Assembly: GCA_024709505.1 (NCBI GenBank) | Contig: JANJWP010000017.1 | Span: 1-56,052 of the forward strand | Source: Candidatus Altimarinota bacterium | GTDB lineage: Bacteria; Patescibacteriota; Gracilibacteria; BD1-5; UBA2023 | Direction: 5' to 3' | Length of the DNA stretch: 56,052 bases | In this document: positions 37,103 to 46,540 of the stretch, piece after piece | How positions within the stretch are numbered: position 1 is the stretch's first letter | How the letters are laid out: every line of letters begins with the position of its first letter | The notes under the pieces: generated by a model | Databases searched by the model: none | What the model saw: the letters and a program-made list of their open reading frames with translations, nothing else | Told to the model about the DNA's origin: nothing | Program-made: the position numbers and the translations under genes

Positions 37103-37858
37103 ATGCAAAGCGTTTCGAACCGCGGGGGTTTCTCTTTAGTGGAACTCCTCGTCGTCATTACCATCCTCGCCATCATCTCGGTGGTCGCCTATACCAGCTT
37201 CGGCGGAGCGACCGACAAAGCCAAAAATTCCACCAAGCTCCAACAACTCTCGAGCATCGAGGGGGCGCTCAACCTCTTTTACCAAGAGCGCAACTACTAT
37301 CCCATGCCCGCCGCCAAGGGCGCGAACGAGCTTTGGGGGTATGACAATGCGGCTACCGCGCTTCTTACCAACACCCTCACGACCACCCTCGACGGCGATG
37401 CCGTTACCGACGTCACCGCAGGAGCAGGCGGAGGCCGCGTCATGAACGGCGAAGCGACTCCCGCGCAAATCGGCGCCAAAGGAACGATGTCTTCGGCCGT
37501 TTTGGGCAAACAATACCTTTCCCAAGACCTCTTCGACCCTTCGGTAAAAGACGTGAAGGTCGGCGATACCAAAACCATGAAGGATTTCGGCGTTGGGCAC
37601 TACGTTTACGGCGTCTACGCCAAGAACAACGCGGCCGGCCCCTGGGATTCGACCTCAAAAAAAGGGCTCGCCTACAACCTCGCGGCCACCCTCGCCGACG
37701 AACAGAAGGGCGAAATCGTCAAAGTCTCGGGCAATTTCGATTCTAAGTTCAACAACTGCGTTACCTGCCCTTCGTCGCTCATCGGTCCGGGCGGCGTAAC
37801 CGGTTCGGGCGGTCTCCTCGATGGAGACGCCGCCGCCGCGTATCCGATTTCGTTCTAA
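37103..37858 (+). CDS. type IV pilin / pseudopilin
   Basis: 251 residues. Leader MQSVSNRGG, mature start [19 protein letters not shown] with Glu+5. The head begins like type II secretion GspG-type pseudopilins ([33 protein letters not shown]) and ends in a Gly/Ser-rich tail with a single CVTC motif near the C-terminus. No UGA codons. Distinct from the major pilin in head length; probably a minor pilin. clpP follows 44 bases later without an obvious terminator between. Confidence 0.9.
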   Translation: MQSVSNRGGFSLVELLVVITILAIISVVAYTSFGGATDKAKNSTKLQQLSSIEGALNLFYQERNYYPMPAAKGANELWGYDNAATALLTNTLTTTLDGDAVTDVTAGAGGGRVMNGEATPAQIGAKGTMSSAVLGKQYLSQDLFDPSVKDVKVGDTKTMKDFGVGHYVYGVYAKNNAAGPWDSTSKKGLAYNLAATLADEQKGEIVKVSGNFDSKFNNCVTCPSSLIGPGGVTGSGGLLDGDAAAAYPISF

Positions 37859-37902
37859 CTCCCCGTCCGCACCTTCCCGGCGCGGTTTTCCCCAACGTCA
37901 CC

Positions 37903-38538
37903 ATGTCCACCCACTACGATCCCATCGCCGGATTTCCGGCTAAAAAGCCGAAGCGTTCGACGCTCATTCCCACGGTTATTGACAAAACCCCCTCGGGCGA
38001 GCGCGTCTACGACATCTATTCGCGCCTTCTCGAAGACCGCATCATCTTTTTGGGCGACGCCATCGATTCGGCGGTAGCCAACACCGTCATCGCCCAGCTC
38101 CTCTTTTTGGAAAAAGTCGATCCCAAGGCGCCCATCACCATGTACGTCAATTCTCCGGGTGGACACGTTACGGCCGGACTCGCCATCTACGATACCATGC
38201 AGCACATCAAGCCCGACGTCTCGACCGTCTGCGTAGGGCTCGCGGCTTCGATGGGAGCCATCATTCTCGCGGGCGGAACCAAGGGCAAGCGCTATTCGCT
38301 CCCCCACTCCGAAATCATGATCCACCAACCCTTAGGCGGCGCCGAAGGCCAAGCCATCGACATCAAGATCGCGGCCGAAAACATCATCAAGACCGGAGCC
38401 ACCCTCTACGGAATCCTCGCCAAACATACCGGCAAGCCGGTCGAGCAGGTCGAAAAAGACTGCGACCGCGACAACTTCATGACCCCCGAAGAAGCCCTCG
38501 AATACGGGCTCATCGACAAAATCATCAAGAACCGCTAA
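37903..38538 (+). CDS. clpP: ATP-dependent Clp protease proteolytic subunit
   Basis: Serine protease forming the ClpP barrel that works with ClpX or ClpC, 211 residues. The catalytic triad is Ser116 (GLAASMGA), His141 (EIMIHQP) and Asp190 ([11 protein letters not shown]); [12 protein letters not shown] is the substrate strand. No UGA codons. An N-terminal extension of about 20 residues ([19 protein letters not shown]) precedes the mature start [13 protein letters not shown] and could be a processed propeptide. Confidence 0.97.
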   Translation: MSTHYDPIAGFPAKKPKRSTLIPTVIDKTPSGERVYDIYSRLLEDRIIFLGDAIDSAVANTVIAQLLFLEKVDPKAPITMYVNSPGGHVTAGLAIYDTMQHIKPDVSTVCVGLAASMGAIILAGGTKGKRYSLPHSEIMIHQPLGGAEGQAIDIKIAAENIIKTGATLYGILAKHTGKPVEQVEKDCDRDNFMTPEEALEYGLIDKIIKNR

Positions 38539-39009
38539 TTGAATTCCTCCGCATTTAACAGCCCGGCCGTTTTCGTCTCGACGTTTTCGGTCGGGCTTTT
38601 TGCCGACCTTTCGACCAAATTCGCGGCACGAAGCTTTTTAAGCGAAGACATCCCCTTCCTTGGCGGATGGATTACCCTTCGGCACGCCGAAAACCCGGGC
38701 ATCGCTTTTTGAGCGCCGCTTACGGGACTGCCGCTCAAAATCGTGACGGTGGCGCTCATCGCCTTGGTGGGTTACTATTATTTTCGGCACGAACTCCTTC
38801 GGGGAAAACTTGCCGTCGATGCCGCCTACGGCGCGTTTTTGGCCGGGGCCGTAGGAAACGGGTACGAACGTCTCGCGCACGGAAAAGTCACCGATTTCAT
38901 CGACGGGAAATATTTTGCCATTTTCAACGTCGCCGATATCATTATTACGCTATCCGCCGCGGCGCTCGTGGCCATTCACCTTTCCCATGAACGAAATCGA
39001 AAACGCTAA
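38539..39009 (+). CDS. lspA: signal peptidase II (lipoprotein signal peptidase)
   Basis: Membrane aspartyl protease that removes lipoprotein signal peptides, 156 residues. TM1 with DLSTKF, then AENPGIAFGAPL (the N-x-G-x-AF motif, second Gly UGA), GAVGNGYERLAHGKVTDFIDG and FAIFNVADIII, containing the two catalytic aspartates. The start is TTG 38539, directly after the clpP stop; there is no ATG in frame and TM1 needs this position. A hairpin within the first codons (AGCCCG... / ...CGGGCT then T5, 38558-38602) could attenuate clpP-lspA read-through. Works after Lgt, encoded at 40344. Confidence 0.9.
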
Positions 39010-39751
39010 CGGAGAGCATTCCCCGGAAGAACTTCTCGGCCCGCCGAAAACCGACATCGTTTCGGTCGGCCTCGCCACGCTTTGAAGCCTCGTTTCGGGC
39101 TTCGTGGGGGGCATCATCATCATGCTCGCGACGCTTTTGTTCCTTCGGGCCGCCAAAATCGCTTCGCCCGGAATTTTCCCCTACGTTCTCGCGCTCGTGG
39201 GATTCTTCGCGATATTGGTTTCGACCTATTTGTCGCTCTTCATGAATTCGCTCGTCTTTCCTCAAAAATACAAGGAAGGGCTCGCCACCTTCGGGCAGAC
39301 GTTCGCGTTTTCGATTCTCATGTTCGTCCTTTTCGTGCCGCTCTACGTCTACATGGGGGCCGTCAACGTCGAACGCATCGTTTTCGCTTTCACGCTCCAT
39401 ATCCTCATCAACTCGCTCGGAGTCCTTCTCATTGCCGAAATCCTTTCCAACTACCGTTATTCGGTGCTTTCGGTCTATTCGTCGTTCGCGGGGTTCTTCG
39501 TCGCCTCGGCGGCTACGACGGTGTTTTTCATGAATTTCAGCGAATCCGACCGGATGCTCTATTCGCTCGTGGGGGTCATCGTCGTCGTGGGAGTGCTCAT
39601 GAATTTTTTCCGGCTCCTTACCGAATTGGCCTACTACCAGTTCTACAAACTTACCGGGCTCGACCCGCTTGGAGACATTTACGCCCGAATCGAACGCGAA
39701 GAAGCCGAAATTCTCGCCAAGGCTGAGGCCGAACTGACGAAGTTCGACTAA
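38987..39751 (+). CDS. multi-pass membrane protein of unknown function
   Basis: 254 residues with about six TM segments (for example GFVGGIIIMLATLLFL, FPYVLALVGFFAILVSTYLSLF, AFSILMFVLFVPLYVYMG, VGVIVVVGVLMNFF), acidic N-terminus (MNEIENANGEHSPEELLG) and charged C-terminal helix (IEREEAEILAKAEAELTKFD). One UGA (Gly) at ATLGSLV. Overlaps the end of lspA by 23 bases, so translation is coupled. Not recognised; perhaps involved in the same envelope-biogenesis cluster. Confidence 0.75.
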
Positions 39752-39796
39752 TTCCCGCCCATATCCGATCCGTTCCCCATTTGACTCGCCCAACCC

Positions 39797-40342
39797 ATGC
39801 TCCAAACCGCCGCGCGCAAAGTGCTCGAAACCTATCTCTCCGAAAACCGGATTCCCGCCCTTTCGGAAATCGGCATTGCCGAAAGCGAATACGCCAAAAC
39901 CAAAGACCCCGCGTTCGTCACGCTCTACAAGGACGGAAAGGTCGTCGCTTCGAGCGGGCGGATCCACGCCAAAAACGAATCGACCGCCAAAGAGATGGTC
40001 GAAAACGCCCTTTCCTGTCTGAAAGATCCCCGGATTTCCGGACTCGTCGCCGGAGCTTCCGATTTGGAAAACGTTCGGATCCGCGTAGACGTATTGCCTC
40101 CGTCCAAACGGCGGGTGCTGGCCAAAATTTCGGACCTCGATGCGAAAAAAGAGGGGGTCATTTTCCTCGCCCAAGGATTAAACCGGCTTGCGGTCCTCCT
40201 TCCGGGAATCACCAATATCGCGAGCAAGGGCGAGGAACTCCTTTCGATCGCCATTAAAAAAGCGGGATGCGACGCTTCGAAGCTTTCCGAAGGCGATTAC
40301 GTCGTTTACGGCATTCAAACCGAAGTTTTTTCGGATTTTTAG
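39797..40342 (+). CDS. AMMECR1 domain protein
   Basis: 181 residues, single AMMECR1 fold: FVTLYKDGKVVASSGRIHAKNESTAKEMVENAL, DPRISGLVAGASDLENVRIRVDVLPP, DLDAKKEGVIFLAQGLNRLAVLLPGI. The family is widespread, and its biochemical role is unresolved. The usual strictly conserved LRGCIG hexapeptide is altered here (ASSGRI in the matching position), so any activity tied to it is doubtful. One base separates it from lgt. No UGA codons. Confidence 0.85.
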   Translation: MLQTAARKVLETYLSENRIPALSEIGIAESEYAKTKDPAFVTLYKDGKVVASSGRIHAKNESTAKEMVENALSCLKDPRISGLVAGASDLENVRIRVDVLPPSKRRVLAKISDLDAKKEGVIFLAQGLNRLAVLLPGITNIASKGEELLSIAIKKAGCDASKLSEGDYVVYGIQTEVFSDF

Positions 40343-40343
40343 C

Positions 40344-41087
40344 ATGCCCGTCTTCGAACTCGATTTCTTTGGATTCCGGATTGCCCCCACCTATTACGGA
40401 ACGGCTTACGCCTTGGGGTTTGCTTTGGGATATTGGCTCTTGCGACATCGCCGGGTCGTTTCGCGCGAGCGGCTCGACGATTTGGTCTTGTTCGTGTTTT
40501 TGGGAGTGTTTTTTGGCGGTCGTCTCGGATACGTTTTTTTCTATGACCCCGGCTATTTCCTTGCCCATCCGTGGGAAATTCCCCAAACGTGGAAAGGGGG
40601 AATGAGCTTTCACGGAGGGGTCGTGGGAGTGATCCTCGCCATGTGGGCCTACGCTAAAAAATACCGCGAACCCTTTTTGCAAACCGCCGACGAGGTCACG
40701 CTCGCGCTCCCCGTCGGCATCATGCTTGGGCGGATAGCCAATTACATAAACGGCGAGCTCTTCGGTTTCGGCCCGTATTCCGGACCGTTCGCCATGATGG
40801 TGGACGGGATCGGGCGATTCCCCTCCCCCCTCCTCGAAGCGCTTCTCGAATGACCCGCCCTTTTCGCGCTGCTCTCTTTTGTCGCGGCACGTCGCCCAAA
40901 ACCCGGAACCGTCGCCGCGACGTTCCTCTGAGGATACGCGGCCTTCCGTATCTTCGCCGAATTCTTCCGCACCCCCGACGCGCACATCGGATACCTCTTC
41001 GGATGGCTTACGATGGGGCAACTGCTCTCTTCGCTCATGCTCGCCGCGTCGGTTTTCCTTCTTTTCCTTTTTTCCCGTGATCGATAA
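40344..41087 (+). CDS. lgt: prolipoprotein diacylglyceryl transferase
   Basis: First step of lipoprotein maturation in the membrane, 247 residues. Conserved [25 protein letters not shown] (His of the active region) and the signature [13 protein letters not shown], then [16 protein letters not shown] with a UGA glycine. A second UGA gives [15 protein letters not shown]. Seven TM segments are expected. With lspA in the same strand cluster this provides the lipoprotein pathway; an Lnt is not visible. The end overlaps the next gene by 11 bases. Confidence 0.95.
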
Positions 41088-41619
41088 GAACCTTACCAAA
41101 CTCCTCGTCCTCTTGGGGGCGGCCGGAACCCTCGTGAAGGTTTTTCAGCCGCAAATCGCCGATTTCGGAATCTGGGCGGCAACGCCCGGTTACGGAGCGG
41201 CGACCGTCGTCGCGAGCATTTTCGTCTGGCAGTTCGTCCATTTGGGATTCTTCCACTTCCTTATGAACGCCTTTTTGCTCCTCTATTTTGGAAACCCCTT
41301 GGAACGCACGCTCGGAAAACCGCGCTTCGCCGCGTTTTTCGGATACTCCACGGCGTTTGCGACCGTCTTGATCATGCTCTTGGAAAGCGGACGCGCCGCG
41401 GTTGGACTCGACGCGTTTTCGATGGCCGTTTTGGGATACGTCGCCGTCCGGATGCGCGAAAACCGACATCCTGAAATGGGCGGGGCCGTCATGTTTCTCT
41501 TTTTGTTCGTGGCTTTTTCGTTTCTTGGAGGATACGGACTCGCCGCGAGCCTTTCCGGAATTGCCGCGGGAGTTTCGTTCCGGGTTTTGGAACGGATGTT
41601 GACTAAAAACGTTTCGTAA
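41077..41619 (+). CDS. rhomboid-like membrane protein, probably inactive
   Basis: 180 residues, about six TM segments. The rhomboid hallmark [26 protein letters not shown] is clear. The catalytic serine motif GxSG is replaced by [11 protein letters not shown], and the C-terminal TM lacks the catalytic histidine ([16 protein letters not shown]). So it is probably a pseudoprotease or a very divergent member. Start GTG 41077, overlapping lgt by 11 bases. The promoter of the next gene is embedded in its last codons. Confidence 0.75.
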   Translation: MIDKNLTKLLVLLGAAGTLVKVFQPQIADFGIWAATPGYGAATVVASIFVWQFVHLGFFHFLMNAFLLLYFGNPLERTLGKPRFAAFFGYSTAFATVLIMLLESGRAAVGLDAFSMAVLGYVAVRMRENRHPEMGGAVMFLFLFVAFSFLGGYGLAASLSGIAAGVSFRVLERMLTKNVS

Positions 41620-41636
41620 CTATAAATACGAAACGT
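41599..41636 (+). promoter_or_regulatory. promoter and inverted repeat before 41648 gene
   Basis: TTGACT (41599-41604), 16-base spacer, TATAAA (41621-41626). A 10-bp inverted repeat ACGTTTCGTA-ACTATAAA-TACGAAACGT (41609-41636) encloses the -10. GTTTCGTAACTATAAAT is shared exactly with the dapD promoter. Confidence 0.7.
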
Positions 41637-41647
41637 AACTTTCTCCC

Positions 41648-42127
41648 ATGACCGCTTTCAAAGACGCGTTCCGAGCCGCAGCGCTCTCCGCCCCGTTAGT
41701 ATTCGCTTCGCCGACTGCCCTTGCCAATCCGCCTTCCCCGGAAATCGTCCGAACGGTCGAATCCGTTCAGGTTCGGGTGGGGAAAACCGTTTCGGACAAA
41801 GGTCCGGACGTTTCAAACGCGATAAGCAGCGATCTCGTCGAAGAAGTCCGCCTCCATCTCCACATCGAACGCTGTTACGCGCTCTACAACAAGTCAAACA
41901 ATGCCGCCGAATGGCTTTCCGCCATTGGCGAACTTGACCGCGTCAACGATGAAACGGCCGGAAAGTACGATAAAAAATCGCAGGCCGCCTTCGAACGAGC
42001 GAAGGAGCGCCTCCAAAAGGCACGGTCCAAAGCCGGAGTTCCCTTTTATCGCATCATGGACGGGAACCGCGATATCAAGGAGGGCGAAAAATCCTGCCTG
42101 GTACGAAAAACGGGAGTGAAGATGTAG
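41648..42127 (+). CDS. secreted hypothetical protein
   Basis: 159 residues. Sec signal peptide (FRAAALSAPLVFASPTALA, cleavage after ANA or ALA near residue 26), mature part helical and charged (KYDKKSQAAFERAKERLQKARSK) with two cysteines (RCYALY; SCLVRK) that may pair outside the cytoplasm. No UGA codons. Not recognised. Its own promoter, shared in sequence with dapD's, suggests common control. Confidence 0.75.
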   Translation: MTAFKDAFRAAALSAPLVFASPTALANPPSPEIVRTVESVQVRVGKTVSDKGPDVSNAISSDLVEEVRLHLHIERCYALYNKSNNAAEWLSAIGELDRVNDETAGKYDKKSQAAFERAKERLQKARSKAGVPFYRIMDGNRDIKEGEKSCLVRKTGVKM

Positions 42128-42132
42128 GTCCG

Positions 42133-42177
42133 GAAGATTCGAAAAACGGGGATTACGTCCCCGTTTTTCGAATCTTC
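42133..42177. terminator. bidirectional 19-bp terminator hairpin
   Basis: Perfect arms GAAGATTCGAAAAACGGGG (42133-42151) and CCCCGTTTTTCGAATCTTC (42159-42177), loop ATTACGT. The right arm also encodes the last residues (KIRKTG) of the minus-strand gene, whose TAA is in the loop. Confidence 0.85.
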
Positions 42178-44618
42178 GCGAGCATCGTCTCGATATCGGT
42201 ACGCAGGCGTCGCGTCTTGTTGAGCATTTCTTCGTTGGCATGGGCGTAATATCCGCCGACTTTCACGAGGCCGGCGTTGTCATTTTCCATAACGGTGGTA
42301 ATGGCAAGCGGATACCGGTGTTCGGTCTCGCCCAATTTGAAGGCGATTTGCACTTCTTCGAGCTTTTCGAAAACGGGCGGATTATCCTGGGTATCGTCGA
42401 AAAATATCGAAACGCCATGGTCGCTCACGTTGCGCATCCGTCCGACGGAATACCCGTCAACGAGCACGGGGATGACGAGGTCGTTGCCGATCTCGATCCG
42501 GGCGCTGTCGTTGCGGCGGTCTCCATCCGCATCGAGCAGGGATCCTTCGTCGTTTGAGAGAGCCTTGAGGAATTCGTATTTTTCGTCGCACGGCGAACGA
42601 AGGAGCGAGAGGCTCCTAAGCGGACGAATCCGGGCTTCGTTCATCACGTTTCCGGCCAACATTTTCAACACGCGCGATAAAAAGATTTTTCGCAAGCGGT
42701 CTTCGAGCCGGGAAACTTCGGCAACCGAAGGATCCGAACTCACGTAGGCGAAAAACGACTGCGGCGCCGAAGCGAAGACCGAAGCCGGATCCGAAGCGGA
42801 ATTTTCGGACAACGTTTTGGAAAACTCGGGCGGATAGAGGGACGACGCGATGGAAAGCCCTATCTTTTCGGCCATGGTTTGCTCGTGGGTTTCGACGGCC
42901 TTGATGGCAGCGGAATATTCGTCGGAATTCTTCGCGTCATCAAAGAAGGCGCGGTCCTTGGTGGCCATGGACTTTCGTCGGCGGACGTATTCGTAGGGCT
43001 GGAGAAGCGGGCCGAACGCTTGGGTTTCAGCGGGCGTAAGGGGTTCTTTCCGCGACATTCTGACGTCGAGGGCGTCCCACGCTTCGGACAAGCCCTGAGC
43101 GCGGATGAACGATTCGATCTGTTCGACTTTCTCAAGGCGGCGGCGGCGCTTTTCGAAACGGCGGATGATTTTCCGGGCCTTCAAGGTATCGCGCAAGGCG
43201 ATGAATCCCGTGACGGGATTCGCGAGGGAATCGGTCAAATCAAGCTGTTCAATGGAGGCGTTCTGGGCGTAAAAACTCGTCCCAGCGGCCTTCTTGATGC
43301 GGATAACGTCGGCAACCACGAAACAGTTCACGGCCGAACCGGTGATTTCGATTTCGCGGGCAAAGAGCACGCTGCCTTCAGCCTGGGAAACCGTCAATTT
43401 CCCCGCCGGCGCGTACAAACGGGCACCCAAAGCTTTTCCTTCGACGGCGATGTCGCCGTTTTCCGCTTCGATCAAACCCTGGTTCTCGACGTTGCCGACC
43501 AATCGGACGTTCCCGCTTTTCGACGTGACCGTTCCGCGGACGTTTCCGTGGATTTCGGCATGGCGGACCACCAGGCGGTACTCGCGTTCGATATCGGAAG
43601 CCTGTTCGAATTTTTCGACTTCCACTTCGAAAGAGCCGGTTTTCACCCCAACCGGAAAACTGTTTTTCGCATGGGGAGAAACCGAAATTCGCCCCTTGGG
43701 ATCCACTTCCACATATTGTCCGCCCAAGTTCGTGGCGATGACGGTTTTCCCGTCAATTTCGGTAACGTAGGTTCCGTCGCCGGCGTTTCGGGAAAGGTCG
43801 AAATCCTTTACCGCAAGGGGGGAAAGCGTTTTTCCGCCCACGCTTCTACCGGATTTTCCGGGTACGGCCGGAATTTTTTCCAAAAGCGGATGCGGACCGT
43901 CTCCGGATGGAACCTGGGGAAACGAACATTCGTAAAAATGAAGGTCGGAACGTCCGTTCGGACCGGGCTCCTTTATTGCCCTCACTGGTTGGAGCTTGGC
44001 TCGCGGAAGAGGTTTGGCATTGCTTCCTTCGGTTACTGCCACCGCTCGGGCAACGAGGTATCTTCCCGGTTTTTTCGATCATTCGGCAAGAATGGATTCG
44101 AGCGATCCGGTATCGATTCCGCACCGGATCCCCCCCTTCCAAAGCGCGGCAAGAAATTCGTCGCGGTCGGCGGGCACGGGAGCTCCGGAAAAAAAATCGT
44201 AATGCCCCTCCTGTTCGCCGCCGATGATGGCCCGATCAAAGGCGGGAAGTTTTTGGGGATCGATGGGTCGAATGCTTCCTCCGATGCGCAAGCGTCATTC
44301 GGAAAAATCACCGGTTCCCAAAATCGCCTCCATAATTTTGGCGTATTGAAAATCCTCGATGACGAAGGCTTCCTTGAAGATGGAATCGAGGGTCGAAATG
44401 ACAACGGCATCGACCTCTCCCTTTTCGGGGAGCACGAAATAAAACCCGTCTTCCCCCAAGGCCAGATGGCTTTGTCCGTTCGCAATGAGGTTGAGCAGGA
44501 ACGACGTGGACGAAACGACGCGTTCGGACGTCGATTTTTCATCCGTCGAATCGGGCGCGTTCGGAGACGGTACCAAAGCGATGTCGGCAAGCGGTTCCCG
44601 GTTCTGATTTTGGTCCAT
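42153..44618 (-). CDS. FapA/DUF342 protein with C-terminal PilZ-like domain
   Basis: 821 residues, soluble. N-terminal domain (1-200) with FLLNLIANGQSHLALGEDGFYFVL and YLVARAVAVTEG. A DUF342/FapA beta-helix follows (about 250-480): YRLVVRHAEIHGNVRGTV, GNVRLVGNVENQGLIEAENGDI, AGTSFYAQNASIEQ. Then a helical part, and a PilZ-like end with RRNDSARIEIG and RNVSDHGVSIFFDD (the D/N-x-S-x-x-G signature). PilZ domains bind cyclic di-GMP, though the RxxxR arginines are only partly conserved here. Two UGA glycines join three fragments (SEGRLR, AEGSKK). Six bases behind the receiver-TPR gene; probably surface or motility regulation. Confidence 0.8.
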
Positions 44619-44623
44619 GTCGG

Positions 44624-46507
44624 CTAGAGGCTTATCGATTTAAGGAAATCGTCGTCGTCGAATCCCGGATTGTCGGACGGCGGAGCCGCGGGCGGTGAAT
44701 CGGGGGTTTTGGCGGGCGGCAGAGTTTTCGCGCTCTCGCCCATTTGAGGAATCGCGTCCCGTTGGTATTTTTTCGTCACGCGCCCCATGAGCATCGTCAG
44801 CATGCCGACGTGCTTGGAACCCGGATCGATCTTCTTGATCCGGGCAATGAACTCATCCGCCTCGTCGAGGCGGATTTTATCGAATCCGGAATGATCCACG
44901 TACATGAGGGTGATTTGCGCGGCTTTGGCGAGAATTTCGGGATTGTTGGGGGATTCTTTCACCATGGCCTCCATGATACGCAGCGAATGTTCGCGGGAAC
45001 CGGATCGAAAGAGGGCAAGGGCGCTGTCGAGGGTTTGGGTCAGGCTTTTTACGGCTTGATCGGTCGCGGCGGTCACCTTTTCGAGCACTTCGGGTTTGTG
45101 GGAGAGCCGTTTTTGCGCGATTTTTTTTACGGTTTGCGCTCCCTTAGCCGAACCCTGGAGCGCGATTTCAAGGGCCCGTTCGGCCACTTCGGAATGCCCG
45201 GCCTCAAAGCATCGGACGGCGAAATCCGCTTGGAGGCGTTCGTTTACGGAAGCGAAGTCGCTCTCGCCGGACTCGTGGATTTTCACGGCCTTGGCAAGCG
45301 CTTCTTCGGCCCGTTTGGAATCGCCCTTTTTGGTATGGATGGCATGTTCCATGGTGGCATTGCAGAATTCGGCGGTTTTGGCGTGTTCGGTTTTGGAAAA
45401 ATGGGAGGCCGCTTCCTTAAGAGCCTTCATGGCATCTTCGAAATTGCCGAGTTCGAGTTGTGATTCGGCCAAAAGGGCGTAGTTGGAAGGATGGTTGGTC
45501 GAAAGGTATTTCCCGTCCCGGGTAACCTTGAGGAGGGCCGTTTTCGAAGTTTCGAAATCTTCGTTTTCGATGGCCGTCAACGCAAGAAGCTGTTGTCGGT
45601 CGAATCGCCGGGGAGACCGGTCCACGGCTTTCTGCATGACCGATTGAGCTTCCGTTCCGCGACCCGTTCCCAAAAGAAGCTCCGAGAGCGAATCGTATCC
45701 CTGCATGTAGTCAGGATGTTCTTCGGTCATTTTCCGAAGGATTTCTTCGGCTTCGGTCCGCTTTCCCAAGTGAAAAAGCGAACGGGCGAGCCCGTCTTTG
45801 GCCACGGGATTCAATTCTTTTTTTCCCGCCGCCCTTTCGGATTCGAGGATTTCTTCGTAGGACTTGCGGGCGTTTTCGTAGTCGCGGAGTTCGAAATAGA
45901 TTTGGCTCCGCAAACGCTTGGCTTTTCCAACGAATCCCTTCCCCCGTTCGACGTATTCGTTGCAGAGCCGGAGGGCTTGGGCGTAGTCTTTTCGGTCGAT
46001 GCAGACAAAAATCGGAAGGAGTTCCTCGCGATTGCGAATGGCTTCGTCAACGCGGGCCTCGACTTTCTCGGGAGTGTTTTCGGTTTTGAGGATGTAGGCG
46101 TCCGGCGCGAATTCCAAAACGGACATGACGCGTTCGGAAAAATTTTCGGCCGTGAGCATGACGAAAACGGTCGAAAGCGGAACGAGCCGGAGCCGCCGGA
46201 TTTCTTCGAGGAATTCCTGGGCCGTCCGACTGTCTCAAAGCTCGTATTCGCAAAGGATGATGTCATAGTTTTTCCGCAAAACGGCATCGACCTTCCCGGC
46301 CGTGGCGGCAACGGTTCGGGAAGTGGCCTCCTCCTTCCGTTTCTTGATACGATGGATCGCGTCGAAATACCCCTTGGACTGTTCGAGACTGTTCCCGTTG
46401 GCCGTCTTGGTTTTGACGTCGGGAAAGAGCGCGTTCGAAATGGTCGTCGCGTAACTTTGGTTGGGATCGATGTAGAGGATGTCCTTGTTCTTGATGAGGA
46501 TGGCCAT
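44624..46507 (-). CDS. pseudo-receiver domain fused to TPR repeats
   Basis: 627 residues. N-terminal response-regulator-like domain (1-155): DILYIDPNQSYATTISNAL, YDIILCEYELGD, TVFVMLTAENF and DAYILKTENTP keep the Thr and Lys switch residues. The phospho-acceptor position reads CEYE instead of an Asp, which may mimic a permanently phosphorylated state. TPR-like helices follow (about 160-570, AKRLRSQIYFELRDYENARKSYEEILE; NYALLAESQLELGNFEDAMKALKEA), and a proline-rich end. UGA is Gly at YELGDS. First of two genes with the FapA/PilZ protein; a scaffold in pilus or surface signalling is likely. Confidence 0.82.
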
Positions 46508-46540
46508 AGGCGTTAACTATAGCCATTTTCCAAAAAAACG

